From contig JAJECE010000094.1 of assembly GCA_022822185.1 (NCBI GenBank), positions 1 through 36,946 on the forward strand: a stretch of 36,946 nt of DNA, given 5' to 3'. Numbering within the stretch: the stretch's first letter is position 1; every line of letters starts with the position of its first letter. Origin of the DNA: Rhodothermales bacterium. Lineage in GTDB: Bacteria > Bacteroidota > Rhodothermia > Rhodothermales > Bin80. This document shows positions 1 through 7,442 of the stretch, piece after piece. The translations under genes were made by a program, and so were the position numbers. A model generated the notes under the pieces. The model was not told where the DNA came from. It made no database searches and was given only the letters and a program-made list of their open reading frames with translations.

Positions 1-140
1 AGATGGTGATGCCGGGCGATAACACCCAGTTCAAGGTGAAACTGATCCAGCCGGTGGCCATGGAGCAGGGGCTGCGGTTCGCAATCCGTGAAGGAGGCCG
101 GACGGTCGGTGCAGGGGTGGTTACGAAGATTCTCGACTAA
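1..140 (+). CDS. tuf: Elongation factor Tu, C-terminal end (partial)
   Basis: The first in-frame codon is at position 3 and the reading frame runs 46 codons to TAA at 138-140; the 5' part lies outside the window. The readable peptide contains the typical EF-Tu domain 3 ending, with [10 protein letters not shown] near its start and [15 protein letters not shown] close to the end. EF-Tu is the GTPase that delivers aminoacyl-tRNA to the ribosomal A site. Its position directly before tRNA-Trp, secE and nusG is the common bacterial arrangement and supports the call. Whether the genome carries a second tuf copy cannot be seen here. Confidence 0.96.
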   Translation, partial: MVMPGDNTQFKVKLIQPVAMEQGLRFAIREGGRTVGAGVVTKILD

Positions 141-145
141 AATAA

Positions 146-221
<76 letters not shown>

Positions 222-234
222 AACCATAGAGTAA

Positions 235-432
235 ATGAAAAAAATCGTTGTCAAAACACGAAACTATCTTGAGGAAGTCGCCACAGAGATGCGCAAGGCC
301 AGTTGGCCCCAAAGACGGGAGTTGATCAATCACACGGTGATCACACTGGTGGCCAGCTTTGTGCTTGCATTATTCATCTTTGGTGCAGATCGAGTGATTA
401 GTTCAATCCTCGATGTAATCTATCCAGGTTAA
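235..432 (+). CDS. secE: Preprotein translocase subunit SecE
   Basis: SecE is the small membrane subunit that clamps SecY in the SecYEG protein-conducting channel. The 65-residue protein has the single-helix form found in most bacteria. A conserved amphipathic segment near residues 18-33 (EMRKASWPQRRELINH) precedes one transmembrane helix at about residues 34-56 (TVITLVASFVLALFIFG). The start ATG at 235 is preceded by an A-rich leader without a Shine-Dalgarno sequence. Its position between tRNA-Trp and nusG is the classical one. Confidence 0.95.
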   Translation: MKKIVVKTRNYLEEVATEMRKASWPQRRELINHTVITLVASFVLALFIFGADRVISSILDVIYPG

Positions 433-450
433 CACTTTTTACAGACGAAT

Positions 451-1020
451 ATGAATCGGTCCCCGAAACCCGAATTCAAATGGTATGCCCTGCAGACATT
501 CTCCGGGCATGAGAAAAAGGTGAAGGAGTATATCATTGAGACCATTGAGCGTGAAGGTCTAAGCGAACAGCTCGGAGAAATCCTGATCCCCACCCAGAAT
601 GTCTTTGTCATGCGCGGCGGAAAAAGGCGTACGCGCGAAAAGACGGATCTGCCCGGTTACATGTTGGTGAATGCCGCACTAGACAGGCAGCTAGTCCATG
701 TGTTCAAGGAACATATCTTCAAGCAGAAGAGGGAGGCAATCAAGTGGCTGCCGACACGTGACCATCCAGAGCCGCTGCTGCAGGAGGATATAAACCGGAT
801 CCTCGGCCGTATTGATGAGGCCAAAGAGACCGGCGATAAACCGGATATGCCGTACTCCGCCGGTGATGCAATCCGTGTGATTGACGGTCCGTTCAATAAT
901 TTCTCTGGAATCGTGGATGATGTCTATCCCGACAAGATGAAGGTTCGCGTAATGGTCTCCATCTTCGGCCGGAAAACCCCGGTTGAGTTGGACTATTTGC
1001 AGATCACTACGGAAGAATAA
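451..1020 (+). CDS. nusG: Transcription termination/antitermination factor NusG
   Basis: NusG binds the RNA polymerase clamp and links elongation to Rho and to the ribosome. The 189-residue product has the NGN domain at its N-terminus (KWYALQTFSGHEKKVKEYI, residues about 10-28, then the GYMLVNA strand) and a C-terminal KOW domain with DGPFNNFSGIV and the closing FGRKTPVELDYLQI. The length is normal for the family. It follows secE by 18 bases. A predicted start further upstream is unlikely because secE ends at 432. Confidence 0.97.
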   Translation: MNRSPKPEFKWYALQTFSGHEKKVKEYIIETIEREGLSEQLGEILIPTQNVFVMRGGKRRTREKTDLPGYMLVNAALDRQLVHVFKEHIFKQKREAIKWLPTRDHPEPLLQEDINRILGRIDEAKETGDKPDMPYSAGDAIRVIDGPFNNFSGIVDDVYPDKMKVRVMVSIFGRKTPVELDYLQITTEE

Positions 1021-1118
1021 AAATATTTTTCAAGAATTTTCAGAATTTGGGAACCTGACGGTTTTGCCCCCGTAAGACCGGGCTACCCTAAATTTCCGCG
1101 CTTATCCAAAAATCAATT

Positions 1119-1559
1119 ATGGCTGCAGGGAAACCCGTTGTAAACCTGATCAAACTCCAAGTCAAGGCTGGACAGGCAAATCCAGCGCCCCCCATTGGCC
1201 CGGCACTCGGACAATACGGCTTGAATATCATGGACTTTTGTAATCAGTTCAATGCGGCGACAAAGGATCGCATGGGACTGGTGCTTCCCGTGGTGATTAG
1301 TGTTTATGCTGATAAATCCTTCTCGTTTATTGTCAAAAGTCCGCCTGCGGCCGTACTATTACTGCAGGCGGTTGGACTCAATAAAGGAGCAGATGACTCT
1401 ATCCGCAATAAAGTTGGTACTGTGACCTGGGAGGTCTGCCGGGATATTGCAGAGAGGAAAATGGAAGACCTGAATGCGTTTGATCTGGATAAAGGGGCGG
1501 CGATGATTGCCGGAACAGCCCGTTCTATGGGGATTATTGTAACGGGATGTCCTGTTTAG
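1119..1559 (+). CDS. rplK: 50S ribosomal protein L11
   Basis: L11 forms the GTPase-associated centre of the large subunit together with L10 and L7/L12. The 146-residue protein begins with the typical lysine-rich strand and the proline-rich [20 protein letters not shown] segment, and contains the FIVKSPPA motif of the N-terminal domain. The C-terminal RNA-binding domain ends with GTARSMGI near the C-terminus. The 98-base gap after nusG contains a pyrimidine-rich stretch (GGTTTTGCCCCC) but no clear regulatory structure. There is no Shine-Dalgarno sequence before ATG 1119. Confidence 0.97.
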   Translation: MAAGKPVVNLIKLQVKAGQANPAPPIGPALGQYGLNIMDFCNQFNAATKDRMGLVLPVVISVYADKSFSFIVKSPPAAVLLLQAVGLNKGADDSIRNKVGTVTWEVCRDIAERKMEDLNAFDLDKGAAMIAGTARSMGIIVTGCPV

Positions 1560-1615
1560 AATTCGTGGTTATGTTCAGCAAATAAATCTGCTGGAAACAA
1601 TTTAACTGTGCTTCA

Positions 1616-2326
1616 ATGGTAAAGAAAGGAAAACGTTATCAGAGTGCATCAAAGGTGATCCAGGAGGCGGGGGGCGGCCCCTTCACCCTGGAGGAAGCGA
1701 CCGATGTGCTCAAGCGGATGAAGACCGCGAAATTTGACGAATCCGTAGATATGGACCTGCGACTAGGCGTAGATCCGCGCCATGCGGATCAGATGGTCCG
1801 CGGGAGTGTTGCGCTGCCGCACGGGACTGGAAAAGAAATCCGGGTTCTTGTTCTGGCAAGCCCGGACAAACAGGCAGAAGCGACTGCCGCTGGTGCAGAC
1901 CATGTAGGCCTGGATGATTATGTGAAGCGTATTCAGGAGGGATGGACCGATATTGATGTCGTGATTGCGACCCCCAATGTTATGTCCAAGATTGGCCGTC
2001 TAGGGCGGGTGCTTGGCCCAAGGGGGCTGATGCCCAATCCGAAAAGCGGGACCGTTACCACAGATGTGGCCGGTGCGGTGAAGGCGGTCAAGGCGGGAAA
2101 GATAGATTTCCGTGTTGATAAGCAGGGAAACCTGCACACGGGGATCGGACGGGTATCCTTTTCTGCTGCACAGATCGAGGAAAACGCACGCGCATTCCTT
2201 CTGGAAGTGCTGCGTCTGCGTCCCGCATCCGCAAAAGGGGCCTATGTCCGTTCCATTACCCTGTCCACCAGTATGGGGCCCGCCGTAGAAGTATCATGTA
2301 CGGAAGCCGTAAATATTGCCCGATAA
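1616..2326 (+). CDS. rplA: 50S ribosomal protein L1
   Basis: L1 builds the mobile L1 stalk that handles the exit-site tRNA, and in many bacteria it represses its own operon by binding the mRNA. The 236-residue protein shows the family landmarks: the [20 protein letters not shown] segment near residue 40, the [19 protein letters not shown] motif around residues 128-146, and the [15 protein letters not shown] segment towards the C-terminus. It ends 4 bases before the chosen start of rplJ. Confidence 0.97.
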   Translation: MVKKGKRYQSASKVIQEAGGGPFTLEEATDVLKRMKTAKFDESVDMDLRLGVDPRHADQMVRGSVALPHGTGKEIRVLVLASPDKQAEATAAGADHVGLDDYVKRIQEGWTDIDVVIATPNVMSKIGRLGRVLGPRGLMPNPKSGTVTTDVAGAVKAVKAGKIDFRVDKQGNLHTGIGRVSFSAAQIEENARAFLLEVLRLRPASAKGAYVRSITLSTSMGPAVEVSCTEAVNIAR

Positions 2327-2330
2327 ACAG

Positions 2331-2861
2331 ATGCCTGTAAGCAGAGCTCAAAAAGAGGAAGTTGTTGCGCTTTTAAGCGAAAAGCTGGAAGAGACCCCTT
2401 CGGTGTACGTAACGGATTACAAAGGTCTCAACGTAGAAGAAGTCGGTCAACTGCGCCAAATCCTGCGTGAAGCCGGTGTAGAGTACCGCGTAGTCAAAAA
2501 TACGCTGTTGAAGCGTGCGATGCAGAGCACAGGCGGGTACGATGCAGCGTTTGACTATCTATCCGGCCCGACCGCGGTCGCAATCAGTGTAGAGCCGAGC
2601 GCTGCCGCACGGGCGATCAAGACGTTTCGGAAAAAATCAAATCAAGATCTTCCTGAACTCAGAGCGGCCATTGTCGATGGAGTCCTGTATGAAGGGAATC
2701 AGATTGATGTACTGGCTTCTCTGAAATCAAAAGAGGAGCTGCTGGGCGAAGTGGTGACGCTTCTGCTTTCCCCCATTCAAAATGTTGTTTCTGCACTGGA
2801 ATCACAGGGAAGCAATCTCATCGCAATCCTGGAATCATTGCAAAATCGTAACGAGGCCTAA
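2331..2861 (+). CDS. rplJ: 50S ribosomal protein L10
   Basis: L10 anchors the L7/L12 dimers to the ribosome. The start is set at ATG 2331, giving a 176-residue protein that begins MPVSRAQKEEVV. An upstream in-frame TTG at 2316 would overlap rplA and adds only MPDKQ, so it is less likely. The conserved core is visible: the VTDYKGLNVEEVGQLR segment, the EYRVVKNTLLKRAM motif, and a C-terminal helix that binds L7/L12. No leader longer than 4 bases separates it from rplA, so a classical L10-leader riboregulator is absent at this position. Confidence 0.95.
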   Translation: MPVSRAQKEEVVALLSEKLEETPSVYVTDYKGLNVEEVGQLRQILREAGVEYRVVKNTLLKRAMQSTGGYDAAFDYLSGPTAVAISVEPSAAARAIKTFRKKSNQDLPELRAAIVDGVLYEGNQIDVLASLKSKEELLGEVVTLLLSPIQNVVSALESQGSNLIAILESLQNRNEA

Positions 2862-2882
2862 ACAGCCCTAAACCCTTAATCT

Positions 2883-2914
2883 GCGGCGCAGCTTTTGCCG
2901 GCTGAGACCGCCGC
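2883..2914 (+). promoter_or_regulatory. GC-rich hairpin between rplJ and rplL
   Basis: GCGGCG at 2883-2888 is the exact reverse complement of CGCCGC at 2909-2914, with a 20-base loop that contains a second self-complementary GCCGGC (2897-2902). It sits in the 71-base rplJ-rplL spacer. It is not followed by a T run, so it does not look like a full intrinsic terminator. It could tune the rplJ/rplL stoichiometry or protect the mRNA; that role is inference. Confidence 0.35.
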
Positions 2915-2932
2915 CGGAAAACTTATAAAATC

Positions 2933-3313
2933 ATGGCAGACTTAAATAAATTAGCAGAAGAATTGGTATCCCTCACGATCAAAGATGCCAGTGATCTGGC
3001 TTCTATTCTGGAGACGGAGTACGGCATCAAGCCTGCGGCGGCGGCCGTGGCTGTGGCGGCTCCAGGTGCCGCCGGTGCTCAGGAAGAGGCGGTGGAAGAA
3101 CAGACCGCATTTGATGTTGTCCTCAACAGCTTCGGCAGCAGTAAGATCGGAGTCATTAAGGAGGTGCGCGCAATCACCGGACTAGGCCTGAAAGAGGCCA
3201 AAGCACTGGTTGACAGCGTGCCGGTCTCTGTTAAAGAGGGGGCCTCAAAAGAGGAAGCCAACGAAATCAAAACCCGTCTCGAAGCCGCAGGTGCAGAGAT
3301 TGAAATCAAGTAG
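2933..3313 (+). CDS. rplL: 50S ribosomal protein L7/L12
   Basis: L7/L12 is the multicopy stalk protein that recruits translational GTPases. The 126-residue product has the N-terminal dimerisation helices (residues 1-32), an alanine/glycine-rich flexible hinge (about 33-52, [16 protein letters not shown]) and the globular C-terminal domain. The latter shows [30 protein letters not shown] and the closing AGAEIEIK. Length and layout are normal. Confidence 0.97.
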   Translation: MADLNKLAEELVSLTIKDASDLASILETEYGIKPAAAAVAVAAPGAAGAQEEAVEEQTAFDVVLNSFGSSKIGVIKEVRAITGLGLKEAKALVDSVPVSVKEGASKEEANEIKTRLEAAGAEIEIK

Positions 3314-3337
3314 GACACTACTTAGACAACCCCTGAG

Positions 3338-3365
3338 TACCGTCGCTGGCAAAATGTCAGCGGTA
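3338..3365 (+). promoter_or_regulatory. Bulged hairpin in the rplL-rpoB spacer
   Basis: TACC (3338-3341) and GCTG (3345-3348) pair with CAGC (3358-3361) and GGTA (3362-3365), leaving a three-base bulge (GTC) and a nine-base loop. The spacer between rplL and rpoB is 82 bases. In other bacteria this spacer often carries an attenuator or an RNase processing site that lowers rpoBC expression relative to the ribosomal genes. The structure here is visible, but its function is inferred by position only. Confidence 0.35.
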
Positions 3366-3395
3366 AACCCATTTATGACCAGACCCTAGGCGTAC

Positions 3396-6300
3396 ATGTC
3401 CAATAAGAATGGCCAGTATGTGGCGCGAGTTAACTTTGCCCGTTCGCGCCCTGTTTTGGATTACCCGGATTTTCTGGGCATACAACTTGAGTCGTACGAA
3501 GACTTTGTACAGGCAAAGCTCTCTCCGGATCAGCGCTCGGAAGAGAAAGGATTACAGCAGATTTTTCTGAATCACTTTCCGATTGAGGATACGAAGGGAC
3601 GCTATATCCTGGAGTTTATTGACTACTCTCTGGGTGCCTCAAAGCATTCGATTGAGGAATGTCTTGCACAGGGATTGAATTACGCAATTCCTCTGAAAGC
3701 GGTTCTGCGGCTTTCGGCCAAGGATGACGATAATGATGACGAGGCGGACGAATCGGTTGAGCAGGAAGTCTATCTGGGAGATCTGCCTGCAATGACCTCA
3801 CGCGGTTCCTTTGTGATCAATGGCGCGGAGCGCGTTGTTGTCTCACAGCTGCACCGGAGTCCAGGTGTTTTCTTCGGGCGTGCAACGCACCCGAATGGGA
3901 CGCAGTTGTTTTCTGCACGCATCATTCCGTTCCGTGGATCCTGGATTGAATTTTCGACGGATGTGCAGAACGTGATGTGGGCGTACATTGACCGTAAACG
4001 AAAACTTCCTGTTACGACACTCCTGCGGGCGATGGGGTTTGGAGAGACCGATGAAGTCATTCGTCTGTTCGATCTGGCAAAAGGGATGAGCTCACGCTAT
4101 AAGAAGGATTTCAAAAAAGCGATTGGCTCCGTGCTGGCATTTAATGTGACACGAAAAGTTACTCCCATTCGCATCATTGACGAAAAAACCGGGGAGCATG
4201 TGGGATACAAGGAGCGCGAAACGGGTTTTGATCTTGAAACCCAGGAGCGTGACCTGGGGGAGTTTATCGAAATTGTCGATAAACAAACCGGGGAGATGGT
4301 TGAGCATATTGACAAAGAAACCGGCGATGTGGTAGAGTACATTAATCAGGCAACCGGGGAGATCATCGAAGAGAAGATCAATCGGATCATCCTGCCGGCA
4401 GATCGTGTACTGGAAGCGGATGACTGGCTCTCCCTGCGCAATTACAGGGTGGATCTGATCTATGTGCTTCATGAGGAGGAAGAGGATGATGCACTAGACA
4501 CCAGTACACTGGTCAAGACGCTCCGGCGTGATCCCGCCACCAATCAATCCGAAGCGCTGGAAGAGTTGTATCGGGTGCTGCGGGACAGTGAACCCCCGGA
4601 CTCGGATGCAGCGAAGAATATCCTTGATCGGCTCATTTTCAACGAGAAACGCTATGATCTGGGAGCGGTCGGCCGCTATCGTATCAACAAGCGTCTGGGC
4701 CTGAATATTTCTCCGGAAACCGTCACATTGACCCAGGAAGATATTGTTGTCATTATTCGCAAATTGCTGGAACTCCGCTCGGAACAGACGGGGCTGGATG
4801 ATATTGATCACCTGAGTAACCGGCGTGTTCGTACGGTGGGGGAACAGTTGGCATCCCAATTTTCGCTGGGACTGGCGCGCATGGCCCGCACAATTCGTGA
4901 GCGGATGAATGCACGGGATGCAGATTCTCTGACCCCGCAGGATCTGGTGAATGCAAAAACGATTTCAAGCGTCATCAATACGTTTTTCGGCACCAACCAG
5001 CTCAGCCAGTATATGGATCAGACGAATCCACTGGCGGAGTTAACCCATAAGCGCCGGATGTCGGCGTTAGGCCCGGGAGGATTGACTCGGGAGCGTGCGG
5101 GGTTTGAAGTCCGCGACGTACATTACACCCACTATGGACGGCTTTGCCCCATCGAAACCCCGGAAGGACCGAACATAGGATTGATTTCCTCGCTCTGCGT
5201 GCATGGACGCATCAATCATTTTGGCTTCATTGAAACCCCCTATCGCCGGGTTGAAAACAGCAAGGTAACCGATGCAATTGCCTATCTCTCTGCCGAAGAG
5301 GAGGATGAAGCCGTCATTGCACAGGCGAATGCCCGTATTGATGAGGATGGCAATTTTCTGGATGAACTGGTACGGTGTCGTCATCGGGGCGAATTCCCGT
5401 CGGAGCGGCCGGAGCGGATTCAGTTTATGGATATTTCTCCCAATCAGATTGTTTCGCCGAGCGCGTCCATCATCCCGTTTTTGGAGCATGATGATGCCAA
5501 CCGTGCATTGATGGGATCCAATATGCAGCGTCAGGCGGTTCCACTGCTTCGTGCAGAGGCCCCCATTGTTGGTACAGGTATGGAAGGGCGCGTTGCCAGA
5601 GATTCAAGAGCGGCTCTGGTTGCAGAAGGTGCGGGCATCGTTGAATACGTTGATGCGACCCGCATCGTGATTCGATACAACCAGTCCCCCCTTGAGCGAA
5701 AGGTGGTATTTGAGGAGCCGGTTGTTGAGTATAAGTTAACCAAGTTCCGACGTACGAATCAGGACACCTGTATTAATCAAAAGCCGATTGTTAAGGTGGG
5801 CGAAAAGGTTGAGCGGGGGACGGTGCTGACCGATGGTTTTGGGACTGAAAAGGGAGAGTTAGCACTTGGCAAAAATGTACTGGTTGCGTTTATGCCCTGG
5901 CGAGGCTACAATTTTGAAGATGCCATTGTGCTCTCGGAGCGCCTCGTTTCCGAGGATGTCTTTACGTCTGTGCATATTGAAGCCTTTGATCTGCAGGTCA
6001 GGGAGACAAAGCGCGGGCAGGAAGAACTTACACGTGAGATTCCCAATGTATCCATGGAAGCGACCAAGGATCTGGATGAACGTGGAATCATACGGGTCGG
6101 TGCAGAGGTAAAGCCGGGGGATTTTATTGTCGGGAAAATTACTCCGAAAGGGGAGACCGATCCCACACCGGAGGAAAAATTATTAAGAGCAATTTTTGGG
6201 GATAAGGCGGGGGACGTGAAGGATGCTTCTCTGAAGGCGCCTCCCGGTATGGACGGAGTTGTCATTGATACGCAACTGTTCAGTCGGCGCAGTTCCGATC

Positions 6301-7400
6301 CCGAGTCCAAAAAACGTGAGCACCAGCAGCTTGCCGAAATTGAAAATAATTTTGAGCGGGAATCCAAGAAGCTGCATACGGAGTTTGCCAAGAAATTTTT
6401 TGAATTCTCGAAGGGGTGCACGGCAATCACCAACCTTGAGTCGAAGCACGGCGAGATTGTCGTAACGGAAGGTGCCAGAATTCTTCAATCCGATTTCAAG
6501 GATGTCCGGCCGCACGAGTTGGACCCGCACTTCTCTGTGAAAGGAAAACGTGGGGCAGACAAGAATCTGAAAAAGCTTTTTGAGAATTTCAATAAAGTGT
6601 TTGACCGAATTGATGCCGATTTCAAGCGTGCGCGTCATCGTGCCCAAATGGGAGATGAGCTTTCGCCCGGAGTTGTTCAGTTAGCGAAAGTCTATATTGC
6701 GAAGAAGCGCAAAATTCAGGTCGGGGATAAGATGGCCGGGCGGCATGGCAATAAGGGGGTGGTTGCCCGCATTGTGCCAGTAGAAGACATGCCTTTCCTT
6801 GAAGATGGTACACCGGTGGATATCGTACTCAATCCGCTTGGAGTGCCTTCTAGAATGAATTTGGGGCAGATTTATGAAACCCTTCTTGGCTGGGCCGGTG
6901 CGAAACTTGGAAAGCAGTTTGCCACGCCAAGTTTTGATGGACCGACAATGGATGATCTGATTGAAAATATGGAAGAGGCAGGTTTACCCGTTGATGGACG
7001 GACGCAGTTGTATGATGGGCTAACCGGGGAGCCGTTTGATCAAAAAACAACCGTTGGTCAAATCTACATGCTGAAACTCAGCCATCTGGTGGACGATAAA
7101 ATTCATGCCCGTTCCATTGGCCCCTACAGTCTCATCACCCAGCAGCCTCTGGGCGGTAAGGCACAGTTTGGTGGACAGCGGTTGGGAGAGATGGAAGTCT
7201 GGGCGATGTACGCCTATGGTGCCTCAAACGTATTACAGGAGATGCTCACTTACAAGAGCGATGATGTTCATGGCCGGTCAAAGGCATATGAATGCATTGT
7301 GAAAGGTGAAAATATGCCATCCGCTGGTACCCCGGAGAGCTTTAATGTGCTTGTTCGGGAGCTTCAGGGACTCGGTCTCGAAGTATCACTAGACCAGTAA
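3396..7400 (+). CDS. rpoB: DNA-directed RNA polymerase subunit beta
   Basis: RpoB forms one pincer of RNA polymerase and part of the active site. The 1334-residue product shows the expected landmarks: SRGSFVINGAERVVVSQLHRSPGVFF near residues 135-160, the rifampicin-pocket region with FFGTNQLSQYMDQTNPLAELTHKRRMSALGPGG (around residues 528-560), the ETPEGPNIGLI motif, the KMAGRHGNKGV catalytic-centre motif, and a C-terminus with GGQRLGEMEVWAMYAYGA. The RRMSALGPGGL context looks wild-type. One oddity is a run of six 11-residue repeats at residues 262-327, listed separately. An acidic stretch DDDNDDEADE lies near residue 110. The next gene, rpoC, starts 42 bases later. Confidence 0.98.
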   Translation: MSNKNGQYVARVNFARSRPVLDYPDFLGIQLESYEDFVQAKLSPDQRSEEKGLQQIFLNHFPIEDTKGRYILEFIDYSLGASKHSIEECLAQGLNYAIPLKAVLRLSAKDDDNDDEADESVEQEVYLGDLPAMTSRGSFVINGAERVVVSQLHRSPGVFFGRATHPNGTQLFSARIIPFRGSWIEFSTDVQNVMWAYIDRKRKLPVTTLLRAMGFGETDEVIRLFDLAKGMSSRYKKDFKKAIGSVLAFNVTRKVTPIRIIDEKTGEHVGYKERETGFDLETQERDLGEFIEIVDKQTGEMVEHIDKETGDVVEYINQATGEIIEEKINRIILPADRVLEADDWLSLRNYRVDLIYVLHEEEEDDALDTSTLVKTLRRDPATNQSEALEELYRVLRDSEPPDSDAAKNILDRLIFNEKRYDLGAVGRYRINKRLGLNISPETVTLTQEDIVVIIRKLLELRSEQTGLDDIDHLSNRRVRTVGEQLASQFSLGLARMARTIRERMNARDADSLTPQDLVNAKTISSVINTFFGTNQLSQYMDQTNPLAELTHKRRMSALGPGGLTRERAGFEVRDVHYTHYGRLCPIETPEGPNIGLISSLCVHGRINHFGFIETPYRRVENSKVTDAIAYLSAEEEDEAVIAQANARIDEDGNFLDELVRCRHRGEFPSERPERIQFMDISPNQIVSPSASIIPFLEHDDANRALMGSNMQRQAVPLLRAEAPIVGTGMEGRVARDSRAALVAEGAGIVEYVDATRIVIRYNQSPLERKVVFEEPVVEYKLTKFRRTNQDTCINQKPIVKVGEKVERGTVLTDGFGTEKGELALGKNVLVAFMPWRGYNFEDAIVLSERLVSEDVFTSVHIEAFDLQVRETKRGQEELTREIPNVSMEATKDLDERGIIRVGAEVKPGDFIVGKITPKGETDPTPEEKLLRAIFGDKAGDVKDASLKAPPGMDGVVIDTQLFSRRSSDPESKKREHQQLAEIENNFERESKKLHTEFAKKFFEFSKGCTAITNLESKHGEIVVTEGARILQSDFKDVRPHELDPHFSVKGKRGADKNLKKLFENFNKVFDRIDADFKRARHRAQMGDELSPGVVQLAKVYIAKKRKIQVGDKMAGRHGNKGVVARIVPVEDMPFLEDGTPVDIVLNPLGVPSRMNLGQIYETLLGWAGAKLGKQFATPSFDGPTMDDLIENMEEAGLPVDGRTQLYDGLTGEPFDQKTTVGQIYMLKLSHLVDDKIHARSIGPYSLITQQPLGGKAQFGGQRLGEMEVWAMYAYGASNVLQEMLTYKSDDVHGRSKAYECIVKGENMPSAGTPESFNVLVRELQGLGLEVSLDQ
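4179..4376 (+). repeat. Six tandem 11-residue repeats inside RpoB
   Basis: The translation can be cut into six consecutive 11-residue units at residues 262, 273, 284, 295, 306 and 317. They are DEKTGEHVGYK, ERETGFDLETQ, ERDLGEFIEIV, DKQTGEMVEHI, DKETGDVVEYI and NQATGEIIEEK. The consensus is acidic-basic-x-T-G-E followed by a hydrophobic-rich half. At DNA level the unit is 33 bases, but only the last four share clear nucleotide similarity (ACCGGGGAG and ACCGGCGAT words), so the array has diverged. It lies in the beta-lobe region where RpoB lineages carry different insertions. Confidence 0.8.
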
Positions 7401-7442
7401 GGTCGCACTCATTCAACTCTAAACAGCCAGGTTGACTGCATT

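Noticed and set aside
2316..2330. Upstream TTG start for rplJ
   Set aside because: It overlaps rplA and adds five residues that are not part of L10; ATG 2331 gives the normal N-terminus.
4092..4472. Minus-strand open frames opposite the RpoB repeats
   Set aside because: They mirror the repeated rpoB sequence and have no independent features.
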